27,490 nt of DNA from the IMG/VR virus record IMGVR_UViG_3300040815_000681, positions 1-27,490 of that record; one strand, 5' to 3'. Source of the stretch: a virus. Shown piece after piece: positions 13,891 through 21,900 of this stretch. A model generated the notes under the pieces. The model saw only the letters and a list, made by a program, of their open reading frames with translations. It searched no databases and was not told where the DNA came from. Both the position numbers and the translations under genes were made by a program. Numbering within the stretch: position 1 is the stretch's first letter; every line of letters begins with the position of its first letter.

Positions 13891-14123
13891 AAAACAAAGA
13901 AGAAGGAAACCTGTTGTCTTTTAGAATCTTCTTCAACAAAAAAGGACTTCTGATGTCGGAGTATAGTACACTACCGATAAAAGAAGTCCCAAAGTTTTTC
14001 AAAGAATTAGAAGAACAAAAGATTATAGAAAAAGTTATTAGCGAAGGATTAAAACATCTAGGTGATATGCACGAAAAAATCGAACTAGAGTTAAATGCCC
14101 TTAATACTAAGACCGATGTTTAG
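13887..14123 (+). CDS. Hypothetical protein, last rightward gene
   Basis: This is the last gene of the rightward arm. The ATGA overlap supports a start at 13887 (78 aa). An internal ATG at 13953 with AAGGA (13942-13946) 6 nt upstream would give a 56-aa protein (MSEYSTLPIKEVPKFFKELE), and this shorter form may be the real one. The region between the two starts contains the leftward terminator T-run. The shorter product is a simple charged helix. Its 3' end overlaps the convergent leftward gene by 17 bp. Function unknown. Confidence 0.55.
   Translation: MKNKEEGNLLSFRIFFNKKGLLMSEYSTLPIKEVPKFFKELEEQKIIEKVISEGLKHLGDMHEKIELELNALNTKTDV
13938..13990 (-). terminator. Leftward rho-independent terminator
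   Basis: GGACTTCT (13944-13951) and AGAAGTCC (13983-13990) form a perfect 8-bp stem, with a second inner stem TCGGAGT/ACT(A)CCGA closing a 7-nt loop. Read leftward, the stem is followed at once by six T (13943 to 13938). It would end the virion operon about 120 nt past the last leftward stop. Read rightward, only a weaker TTTTT at 13996-14000 follows, so use in that direction is doubtful. Confidence 0.72.
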
Positions 14124-14361
14124 CAGTTTTCTTTGCAATCTTTTTAGGTTGTTTAGAAAACTGTTTTCCTGCCGCTGTATCTTGTCTTTTCTTTCGAGTA
14201 GTTGCAGCATACTCTTTAGCGCTTAAAGACTCACGAGCCTTCTTAGGCAGATACCTTTCTCCAGTAGCCTTTGAGCCTTGAGTGCTAGGTTTTCCTGACT
14301 TTGTTCCCCAGTCTTCAGAGGTCCATTTCTTTAAAGACTTTTGAGATTTTTTAAGCGCCAT
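14107..14361 (-). CDS. Conserved basic phage protein, 84 aa
   Basis: This Lys-rich protein (MALKKSQKSLKKWTSEDWGT, then KSGKPSTQGSKATGERYLP and KEYAATTRKKR) resembles a family of short proteins I associate with marine phages; I cannot give a firm family number. Net charge is strongly positive, with an AKK-type tail like histone-like or core proteins. It is the terminal gene of the leftward arm, overlapping the DUF1289 gene by 11 bp and the last rightward gene by 17 bp. It may be a DNA-condensing or virion core component; that is inferred from charge and operon. Confidence 0.72.
   Translation of the reverse strand: MALKKSQKSLKKWTSEDWGTKSGKPSTQGSKATGERYLPKKARESLSAKEYAATTRKKRQDTAAGKQFSKQPKKIAKKTAKHRS
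14124..14167 (+). terminator. Possible rightward terminator
   Basis: CAGTTTTCT (14124-14132) starts directly after the last rightward stop codon and pairs perfectly with AGAAAACTG (14155-14163), which is followed by TTTTCC. The stem is only one-third G/C and the loop is 22 nt long, so it is weaker than a classical terminator. The position is exactly right for the end of the replication arm. Confidence 0.4.
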
Positions 14362-14506
14362 AAGATTCTAACCTTTTTATTATCTGAGCCTTGTGTAAGG
14401 GCGATAGCCTTGACCACTCAGCTATTTCTTTTACAGTCCGTTTACAACCAGAACAAATCTTTTCTTCAGTTAGCTTGCAGCTTTTAACACACGGTGAGTC
14501 TGTCAC
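14351..14506 (-). CDS. DUF1289 family protein
   Basis: The 51-aa product begins MTDSPCVKSCKLTEEKICSG and continues CKRTVKEIAEWSRLSP. This is the DUF1289 signature SPCxxxCxL...CxGCxRTxxEIxxWxxL, with four cysteines placed to bind a metal. DUF1289 proteins are small, mostly proteobacterial and of unknown function; presence in a phage suggests host origin. The start is GTG, overlapping the upstream stop as GTGA. The stop overlaps the next gene by 11 bp. Confidence 0.82.
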   Translation of the reverse strand: MTDSPCVKSCKLTEEKICSGCKRTVKEIAEWSRLSPLHKAQIIKRLESYGA

Positions 14507-14688
14507 TTATAACCACCGCCCGCCTCTTTATATTCTTTAGCAAGCATCTGAGCTTTACGCGCTGACCACTGACCAGCCTTTCCGCCCTTAGACCCCGCCT
14601 TTATTTTTTCAAAGAGCCTCTTTCGCATGGTAGGCTTAGTGTAGTTTCCTGCTTCGTTAACTTTAGACTTTGTTTTCTTGGCTGGCAT
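14503..14688 (-). CDS. DUF5872-like basic protein, 61 aa
   Basis: The sequence KVNEAGNYTKPTMRKRLFEK, GSKGGKAGQWSARKAQ and LAKEYKEAGGGYK is highly characteristic of a short conserved phage family that I believe is DUF5872; the number is from memory. ATG 14688 is chosen because AAGGGC (14701-14696) is 7 nt away, while two upstream in-frame ATGs are too close or lack a site. The protein is very basic and glycine-rich. The role is unknown; packaging or DNA binding would fit. It overlaps the neighbouring genes at both ends. Confidence 0.75.
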   Translation of the reverse strand: MPAKKTKSKVNEAGNYTKPTMRKRLFEKIKAGSKGGKAGQWSARKAQMLAKEYKEAGGGYK

Positions 14689-14845
14689 CGGCATCGCCCT
14701 TAAACTTTGTTTTAGCTTCACAATCTAACATGTGTTCCATGCGGCTAATACTCTTGCACTTTAATCCGCCTTCTTTGTACATGTCTGATCCTTTAGGCAT
14801 GTCTTCTAAGGTCATCATTACTTGCATATAATTGTTATAATCCAT
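14663..14845 (-). CDS. Hypothetical protein, 60 aa
   Basis: This Met-rich small protein (MDYNNYMQVMMTLEDMPKGS) has two cysteines and an acidic/basic mixed tail. GGAGG (14855-14851), 5 nt before the ATG, is one of the best ribosome binding sites in the window. Its 3' end overlaps the DUF5872-like gene by 26 bp and its start overlaps the small membrane protein gene by 11 bp. No family recognised. Confidence 0.65.
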   Translation of the reverse strand: MDYNNYMQVMMTLEDMPKGSDMYKEGGLKCKSISRMEHMLDCEAKTKFKGDADASQENKV

Positions 14846-14960
14846 TCAATCCTCCGACTGTATAAAATACTGTACTAAAAATAACCGCACTTAAAAAATA
14901 AATTCCGTATGTGTTTAGCGGTCTAAATAATTGCGGTTGATAATCATCGTTCTTTTTCAT
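14835..14960 (-). CDS. Single-pass membrane protein, 41 aa (holin candidate)
   Basis: A polar N-terminus (MKKNDDYQPQLFRPLNTYG) is followed by one hydrophobic helix (IYFLSAVIFSTVFYTVGGL). AAGGAG lies 5-6 nt upstream of the ATG. It sits about 650 bp downstream of the lysozyme gene in the same operon. That lysozyme has no signal peptide and would need help to cross the membrane, so this is a reasonable but unproven holin or pinholin candidate. With only one helix and 41 residues, it is at the small end for holins. Confidence 0.6.
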   Translation of the reverse strand: MKKNDDYQPQLFRPLNTYGIYFLSAVIFSTVFYTVGGLNGL

Positions 14961-14970
14961 TTATCTCCTT

Positions 14971-15312
14971 TTACATTTTATTGTTTAGATCTTGGACGCT
15001 TTTATACGTCACTAACCCACCCTTAGACTTTCGATCTCTTAAAATATTTTTTTGTTTTGCATCGTACTGAACATCGCCGCTTGCTACAGTCTTCCCTTTT
15101 TTGTTTGGGCCTACTTTATTTGATTTAGATTGTGGCGGCCCTTTAACAGAAGATTTTAAATGCTCTGGAATTGTTTTACCTGTTGTCATTTTAGACACTA
15201 AGTTTGCGCCCGAGTATGCAGCTCCAGCCGGGTTGCGGTTAATGGCTGCACTAGCTAAACCAACAACAGGATTACTTGAAAGGTTCTGTATAGCCTTAAA
15301 TGTTTTTTTCAT
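14971..15312 (-). CDS. Hypothetical protein, 113 aa
   Basis: The N-terminal half (SSNPVVGLASAAINRNPAGA) is Ala/Gly/Asn-rich and mildly hydrophobic. The C-terminal half is basic and probably disordered (KSNKVGPNKKGKTVASGD, then DRKSKGGLVTYKSVQD). A GGAGAGAG ribosome binding site precedes the ATG. It lies between lysozyme-side small basic proteins and the small membrane protein. I do not recognise the family; a minor virion or DNA-associated role is only a guess from charge and context. Confidence 0.68.
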   Translation of the reverse strand: MKKTFKAIQNLSSNPVVGLASAAINRNPAGAAYSGANLVSKMTTGKTIPEHLKSSVKGPPQSKSNKVGPNKKGKTVASGDVQYDAKQKNILRDRKSKGGLVTYKSVQDLNNKM

Positions 15313-15324
15313 GTTGGCTCTCTC

Positions 15325-15615
15325 CTACCATTTAACTTTATCGGCCCAATAAGCCGCTGACATTCTGCCCTTGGCTATGTTTCGTCTATGCCGAGCCTTA
15401 AACGAAGCTCTTTTCTTTTTCATTGCCTCAGACTCTCCGGCCTTTGGTGCGCCCGCAGTCTTAGCGCCTTGTTCACCAAAGCGGATTGTCTTAACTTTGT
15501 CGCCTTCTTTAGCCACAACAACATGAGATTTTTTAGGATGCTTAGGTGTTCGCTTTGGTTTGTTATAACCTTCAACTCCTGCACGTTCTAATCTTGGATC
15601 TTTTTTAGCTGGCAT
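15325..15615 (-). CDS. Conserved basic phage protein, 96 aa
   Basis: The N-terminus MPAKKDPRLERAGVEGYNKP, a central KTIRFGEQGAKTAGAPKAGE and a C-terminal FKARHRRNIAKGRMSAAYWA form a pattern I recall from many marine phages, always unassigned. The last part is Arg/Lys-rich and ends in a Trp-containing motif (WADKVKW). AGGAGAGG is 5 nt before the ATG. It overlaps the lysozyme stop by 11 bp. Virion or DNA-packaging association is inferred from the cluster of basic proteins around it. Confidence 0.72.
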   Translation of the reverse strand: MPAKKDPRLERAGVEGYNKPKRTPKHPKKSHVVVAKEGDKVKTIRFGEQGAKTAGAPKAGESEAMKKKRASFKARHRRNIAKGRMSAAYWADKVKW

Positions 15616-16033
15616 AAGCCTCTCCTGTTCTTATCATCTCTGCAACTTCTTTAGCTCGCTCGCCTACTTGATTAGCCCACTTGCTATCAAGAAATTCTTT
15701 GGCGGCTTCTTTATACTTTTTATTTTTCATAGCATCTAAAGCTTTAACAAATTTACGTAACTTAGTCAACCCTAGATTAAAACAAAGATTAATCATTGCT
15801 TCGCGCCGAACCTCGTCTAAGTCTTTGAACCACTCAAAGGCTCCGTCAAGCTCCTCAATGCAACGCTGAACGTCATTTATTAGAAGATACTCTACCTCAT
15901 CGGGGGATAATCCTAAGCCCACAGAGCGGTTTATACAGCGTCCTACGCCTATAGTTTCATAGCCGAGATGATCTCTATAGACATAGTATCGAACACCTTC
16001 ATGACGTTTTAAAGTTTCTATTAGTCTTTTCAC
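15605..16033 (-). CDS. GH24 lysozyme (T4-type endolysin)
   Basis: The 142-aa protein has the T4 lysozyme catalytic layout: E12 in LKRHEGVRYYVYRD, D21 at the end of that motif and T27 in YETIGVG. The helical C-terminal domain follows (MINLCFNLGLTKLRKF). It hydrolyses the peptidoglycan glycan strand during lysis or entry. No signal peptide or SAR anchor is present, so release needs a holin. The start is GTG, overlapping the stop of the upstream large gene as GTGA. Lying within the virion arm, it could also be a virion-borne muramidase. Confidence 0.9.
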   Translation of the reverse strand: MKRLIETLKRHEGVRYYVYRDHLGYETIGVGRCINRSVGLGLSPDEVEYLLINDVQRCIEELDGAFEWFKDLDEVRREAMINLCFNLGLTKLRKFVKALDAMKNKKYKEAAKEFLDSKWANQVGERAKEVAEMIRTGEAYAS

Positions 16034-18987
16034 TTGCTAACATCTCTAGCTTGTACAACATATCCACCTTCCATAAACTTAGGCAATCCTTTTTGAATAT
16101 CCTTTTTCATTTCGGGCGTTAATTCCATTGCCCAGATTTCAAATTCTCTGCCGCTAGGTGTTTTTACTGTTGTTAGTTCTACATCTGCGCCATACTTTTT
16201 ACCAAAGTCTTTTAAGAATTTGGGATAGATTTCATCATAATATTTTACAAACCCTTTAGCTTTGTCGCCTTCGTACTCATAGCGTTTTGCTTGTATCTCA
16301 GATGTTGTTAAACCAATTTTATCAAAGTCTTGATTTACTGCATCAATTAAAGATTTGCGCAACGCTAATTTATACCAGTCTTTTTTATACGGAACATCAG
16401 GAACACCATAAAGAACTTGATTTTCTAATTTAGCAATATCTTTATAATCTTTATCTGATCTTTGTTTTATTAGTCTACTTAAACTTTCTTCATTTTTATT
16501 TATTAATTTTTTAAAGTTGTTAGAATATTCTTGAACAACTTTAAGTACATCTTCATCCTCTGCAGATGTAATAAGTTTTTCAAACCTGTTTAATTCTTTA
16601 AATCTGTTTTTACTAAAATACAAATCTGTCATAGAGTCTATAACGAAGTCTCTTTCAGTTTTATCTATTTTTTCTCCGGGTTCAAGAGAATTTTTTAATC
16701 GTTGTTTAACTTCATCGACTACTTCTTCAGCACTAAAGAACTGATCTACATCATCAAAAATATCTTCTATAGCATTAAAGTATTCGCTTAAGTTAAGGTC
16801 TACTACTAAATAATTTATATGATCTGCTATTCTTTGAGAGTGAATTTCAAATCCATCAAGAGCATCTTCTAAATCATCAGCATCTTGAACATCTAAAAAC
16901 GGCTTAATAACATTACTTGTTTCTTTATTTTGTCTTATGTTGTCTAAAGAATAATAAACGTCTGGGCCTAGTTTTTCTACAAGCTTTTCATATTCTTTAC
17001 TTGCTTTTTTGCTATAATAGCCATACTTTCTACCTGCTTGGTGTAGATCAGACTGTACTTCTTCAATAACATACACTTGTTTATTTGTGTTGCTTTCAGG
17101 CAAAGCTGTTACGCGAGTGTGGGCCATTGTTCCTTCAGTAAAATGCGCTGGCTGGTAGTTGCTTCCTTTTCTACCTTCAGGAACTTTAAAAATATTTGCG
17201 TATGTTTGACCTGCTGTATTTATTTCGTATGGTTCTTCATCTAATAAACTGTATTCTTGAAAAGCATTATCGGCTCGTTCTGTTTGTAAATTATAACGAT
17301 TAGAAGATAAAAAGTCTTGAACCTCATCCAAACTTACTTTTTGTTTGTCTTTAAAAGCATCTATAAATCCTGTAGCCTGAAGCTCTTCTTCTTTAACGCC
17401 CTCGCCTTTCTTAATTGCATTAATAAATGCTTGACCAGTTCCAGACTTTTGTTGGATGTTTAACGCTGCTTTTTCTGCTGGACTAAACAGCCCATCAACA
17501 GCAGGAGCAAAAAGTTTAAAAGCGCCTTTAGCTACTCCGCCAATCGAATAAGCTGTACGAGGATCTTCAAAATCTAAAGCTTTACCGTATGTCGACTTAA
17601 ACTGATAAGGGTTAAAAAGAATATAAGATTTATTTGCTTCGCCTTTAAAGGTGCTTTCAACTTCATTTGTATATTCAATAGCATCAAAGCCTGCACGATT
17701 TAAAAGTCGTTGAACATCCGCAGTCAATGAAGCATCAAGAGCTTCGTTTTTATATTTGTGAAATCTTGAAGACACAAGCGGCGGAGCATCTATTGTTTTT
17801 TGCTCTATCTGAAAACCTACGTTTGTTAAATCATCAAATTGTTTTTGAAAATCTGGCGGAAGGTTTTTACTTTGTGTTTCAATAGCATTTAAAAACTCCC
17901 CGGCCATTGTTAACATTTCTGAAGCCTTCCAAGACATAGGCTCGCGCTTTAAACGTAAAGGATTTCTTACTCTTGCATATCCTTTAGTAATTGCAAAGTT
18001 CATGTTATTTTCTTTTGCTTTTTTCATTAAGAATTCAAGCATATCACGCCTTTCAATCTGTTGGCCTTTTGCCCAATCTGAAGGCATATCCTTAAACTCA
18101 GCAGCAATAATTGTATGTGCGTGACCTTGAGTGCCTGTGTGAACTCCCATTTCTCTTGGAAACAAAAACGCAGGATCAAAATCAAAATCATGGAAATCTT
18201 TATAAGCTCTAAAAATTGGAACTTCAATAACAGAGCCACTTATTCCTTCTTCAAGATTTGCTTCTCTAGTTGCTTGATCTACAGCTTCTTCAGGAAGAGT
18301 TTCATCTTTTAAAGATATTTTAGAAAATAATTTTTTAACAATAGCAGATTCTTCAGGCTCTAATTCTTCTACCATTTTAACAACATAATCACGCGCTAGT
18401 TTTCTTGCCCCTTCTTTTGTTATAGCACTTTTACTTGTTCTTCCTCCAATAGCTATACCATCATTTAAAATTTTTGTAGTGTAAAAGTCTACTAAAGGTG
18501 CATATTTTTTATCTAGAATTTTATCAGGATCAACATCAACTTTAATTTTATTATATTCGTTTCTTAATGTATTTAAAATATTTTGTATTTGATTAGAAAG
18601 CCCACCATCATCATCTAATATTTGATTTCTTAATTCTTGAAGATATGCAAAATCATCTATTTCTTTTTCAGTATAACCCCTAGCTCTGCTGAAAGTTTCC
18701 CAATCTCCTTCTTGGTAATTCTTCCACTCTTTCATTTGTTGGAGTTCTTCTAAAGACTTGTCAATTTTTTCTCGTAAAAATACTTTTGTTTCTAATTCAG
18801 CTATGTCATCTATAATTGTATTAAATTCATCATCTATTGGAACATCTACATTAGAGCTAGAAACTGGTTTGTTTGTAACATTATCTTTAGCATTTAATAT
18901 TTGAGTTGCATACGGTCGCAAAAAATCATCATCAAACAAATTATCTGTTGATGCCTTTAAAGCTTTTAGAATTACATTTAATGTCAT
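16030..18987 (-). CDS. Large internal virion protein with ADP-ribosyltransferase-like domain
   Basis: The 985-aa multi-domain protein resembles phage polyvalent and internal virion proteins. Residues about 249-465 look like an ART-PolyVal-type domain: VPIFRAYKDFHDFDF, then GVHTGTQGHAHT, RAGFDAIEYTNE and SYILFNPYQFKS. Residues about 612-659 hold a second conserved segment (MAHTRVTALP, QVYVIEEVQSDLHQAGRKYG). About 864-985 is a third (DWYKLALRKSLIDAV, LTTSEIQAKRYEYEG). Such proteins are often injected with the DNA. The usual first catalytic His position reads Arg-Ala-Tyr here, so activity is uncertain. A perfect promoter sits 60 nt or so upstream of its ATG transcript start. Confidence 0.7.
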   Translation of the reverse strand: MTLNVILKALKASTDNLFDDDFLRPYATQILNAKDNVTNKPVSSSNVDVPIDDEFNTIIDDIAELETKVFLREKIDKSLEELQQMKEWKNYQEGDWETFSRARGYTEKEIDDFAYLQELRNQILDDDGGLSNQIQNILNTLRNEYNKIKVDVDPDKILDKKYAPLVDFYTTKILNDGIAIGGRTSKSAITKEGARKLARDYVVKMVEELEPEESAIVKKLFSKISLKDETLPEEAVDQATREANLEEGISGSVIEVPIFRAYKDFHDFDFDPAFLFPREMGVHTGTQGHAHTIIAAEFKDMPSDWAKGQQIERRDMLEFLMKKAKENNMNFAITKGYARVRNPLRLKREPMSWKASEMLTMAGEFLNAIETQSKNLPPDFQKQFDDLTNVGFQIEQKTIDAPPLVSSRFHKYKNEALDASLTADVQRLLNRAGFDAIEYTNEVESTFKGEANKSYILFNPYQFKSTYGKALDFEDPRTAYSIGGVAKGAFKLFAPAVDGLFSPAEKAALNIQQKSGTGQAFINAIKKGEGVKEEELQATGFIDAFKDKQKVSLDEVQDFLSSNRYNLQTERADNAFQEYSLLDEEPYEINTAGQTYANIFKVPEGRKGSNYQPAHFTEGTMAHTRVTALPESNTNKQVYVIEEVQSDLHQAGRKYGYYSKKASKEYEKLVEKLGPDVYYSLDNIRQNKETSNVIKPFLDVQDADDLEDALDGFEIHSQRIADHINYLVVDLNLSEYFNAIEDIFDDVDQFFSAEEVVDEVKQRLKNSLEPGEKIDKTERDFVIDSMTDLYFSKNRFKELNRFEKLITSAEDEDVLKVVQEYSNNFKKLINKNEESLSRLIKQRSDKDYKDIAKLENQVLYGVPDVPYKKDWYKLALRKSLIDAVNQDFDKIGLTTSEIQAKRYEYEGDKAKGFVKYYDEIYPKFLKDFGKKYGADVELTTVKTPSGREFEIWAMELTPEMKKDIQKGLPKFMEGGYVVQARDVSK

Positions 18988-18994
18988 TTAATAA

Positions 18995-21900
18995 TTACCC
19001 CAATAATGTTTTAATTGGATCTTCTTCATCTATAAACGCACTGCCTGCTTGTATATTATAGGGTATGCCTGTCATTTTGTCAATGCGTTCATCAGGTTCT
19101 TTTGGAGCATTAGGTATATCTACTTCACCGCCTTTAGCAAAAAGATCTCTACCAACATCCATTGGTTTATCTGGAATACCTACATCTTTTAATTGTCGGT
19201 CTATATTTTTTAGTCCTTTACGATATTCATCCATCGTTTCTTTGCCAAGCAAAGTAGTTCCTGCGGCATAGCCCGGAACTTTAGTACCTAATGTAGACGC
19301 TGGACGATTATAAAAATTAATAACGTCTGAAGGTAAAGGTCCAAATGGCATCAACAAATACGAACTAACTTTTCCAGAATACATTGCGGTTTTCTGTGCG
19401 CGTTCAAGCTGATCGAATAACAAACCATTTCCGCCCCAACGTTTAACTGCTGCAAGCCTTGCTTCCGCAGGTGTTGTATTCTCTTCACTTTGACCACGAG
19501 ACCTAATATAATTTAAATACCTTTGAGTCTCTGTCATAATAATACCAGCAGTTAAAACTTTTGCGGCATTAGCACTTGGGTTTCTTATCATTTGCTTTGC
19601 GGCTCCTTTTAGTATAGTATTACTAAAGGCCGCAGGATAAGACAACAAGTTAAACAACATACTTGTTTTGGGGTTCGAATATAATCTTGGTTTTATGCTT
19701 GACAAAGCTGTAGGTTGTAGTATAATATCATTTGTATACCTAGCCGCTCCGTCTTTTACTTTTGAATAAAACTCATCATTATTTTTGGCTCCTGCTTTAA
19801 ACCACTTAATGCCTTCTTCAAGATCAATGCCAAGCTCTGCAAGCTCATCCATTTTGTTTTGAATGCGTCTAGTCATTTTAGCATTGCCGTGTTCAGCTAT
19901 AGCCTGAATGTTGTCTTCAATAAGACGCTTTCCTGTTGCATAACTTGTTAACTGTGCAAACTTAGTCCATTGATCTAGAAAATTTAAACGGAAAAATTTA
20001 TTGCTGGCCTTTTGCAGATTATCGTTGATTAAATCATCGCCTGCTAAACGGTTGCCTACTTGAGAAAGACCATGATCTATTGCAATACTATGCTCATAAA
20101 GTTCGCGCCAAGCTTCTTGAGCAGTTAAGCCATGTTTAGACATAAGATCTGAGTGCATGTCTTTTGTTATTCTTTTAAAAGAAATTTCAGCGGCTTCACC
20201 AAAACCTTTAACGCTGTTAACTACTCCGGCTTTAGAAATATTAAGCAGCACTTCTGATAAACTTGAAAGAGTTGCAAGCGGAAGAGTAGCCACACGAGTA
20301 ACAAAGTTGTAACCGTCTACTGTATTTTGTAAGCCGTCTCCAAAACGATCAAGGTTTTCACTTGTAGCTAAGCGATATGTTTGTAGCATTCTTTCTCGCT
20401 CAGATTTTGGAAGAGCCTTGCCTGTTGCCCTAAGATGATCTTCGGCTATTTGATTAATCCAACGATTTGTAAATTCATTTTCATTACGAACACCGAATAC
20501 TCTTTTTTTAGCTAGTGATTTACCTGCTTGATAAATGTAAGTATAAAATGTAGAATTAACATCATTATTTAAAAACTCTTCAAAAAGCGCATCGTTTTCA
20601 ATGTTTTCAAATTTACGTTTAGCCGAGAAAAAATGTCCGTGGGTTCCAGAGTCTAGTTGATTTTCTTTATCTAGCATTTCTTTTACAATACGATCTGCTT
20701 CAATTAAATCTGCTGCTTCGTTTTCTTGAACTAATAGAGTTTTAAATTTATCAGAATTCTTTTCAATAGCTTTGCGATTCCACATACGAGGCACATAGTC
20801 TTCAACTTTATGTGCAATAATGCCTGCCTCATAAAGACGGTCGCCTAGCTCTTCATAAATCTGTTTAATCTTTAAACCTGTAGTATCTATTGTTTTGTTG
20901 CCTGTCATTCCCCCACGTATAGCTTTACTAAGATCCGCATTTACATTATCTTTTAATGTGCCTTTTAGTTTGTTAAAAGCTATAGGCTCTACAATATTTA
21001 AAAAGTCTACGTAATATTTACCTGTAATTTTTCGCTGTGCTTCTGCAAAATCTTCAGCTATAATTTTTTGTGGACCTCTCCAGTTCTTTGCAAACTCTCT
21101 TGAAAATTTTTGTTGAAGAACTTTAGCGGCTCCTGAATAAGCAGTATAAGGAGAATAAACACCAGAAGCTTTACCGCCAAACATGCCTGATGTAGTATTA
21201 GCAAACATCCGATAAAGTTTATTCATAAATACAGAACTTACTTTATCTTTAGATTCTTGTTGCGCAGCAGCTATAGCCGCATCAATTAATTCATCTTGTG
21301 TCGCTTGACCACCACCAAGATCATTAACAAGCTTTGAAAACTGCGCATCTGCAGCAAGATCTTCAGGATCTGGAGTTATGCCTTGAAACTTTCCTGAAAA
21401 GTCTTCAATCATTTTTGGAGCGTACAACGGAATATTATCTACAACAATTTCTGTTCCGGGCTGAGGAGCAGTATCTGCTTTATCGCTTGCAGCATCAAAC
21501 GAGCTTTTCGCACGTTTAGAATAGTAGTCATAGTCAGAGTCAAAACCTGCATCTTCAAAAGCTTCTTCAGTGTTTTGTTTATTTATTTTTGAAGCGCCCA
21601 GTTTTAAAAGTTTAGCAAGTCCAGCACCTGCGCCAGCACCTACAAGCGTAGAAAGAAACACCTCATTTTCGTCTACTTCTTCGCGCTTGTCTAATGAGAT
21701 GTCTAGTTGTTGTTGTGTGTAGTTATCTAATCCTGTGAAAGATCCAGCATAAATAGCCGCACCGCCGACTGTAGTTGGATTCATAATAGTCGAAGCTTTT
21801 CCTAAAGCTTTAGCTAAAGCAAGCCTTGCGCCTTGTTGAGCAACCGCTGTTCCTGCGGCAGACTGACCGCCACTAAAAATACCAGCAACTACACTTGCAA

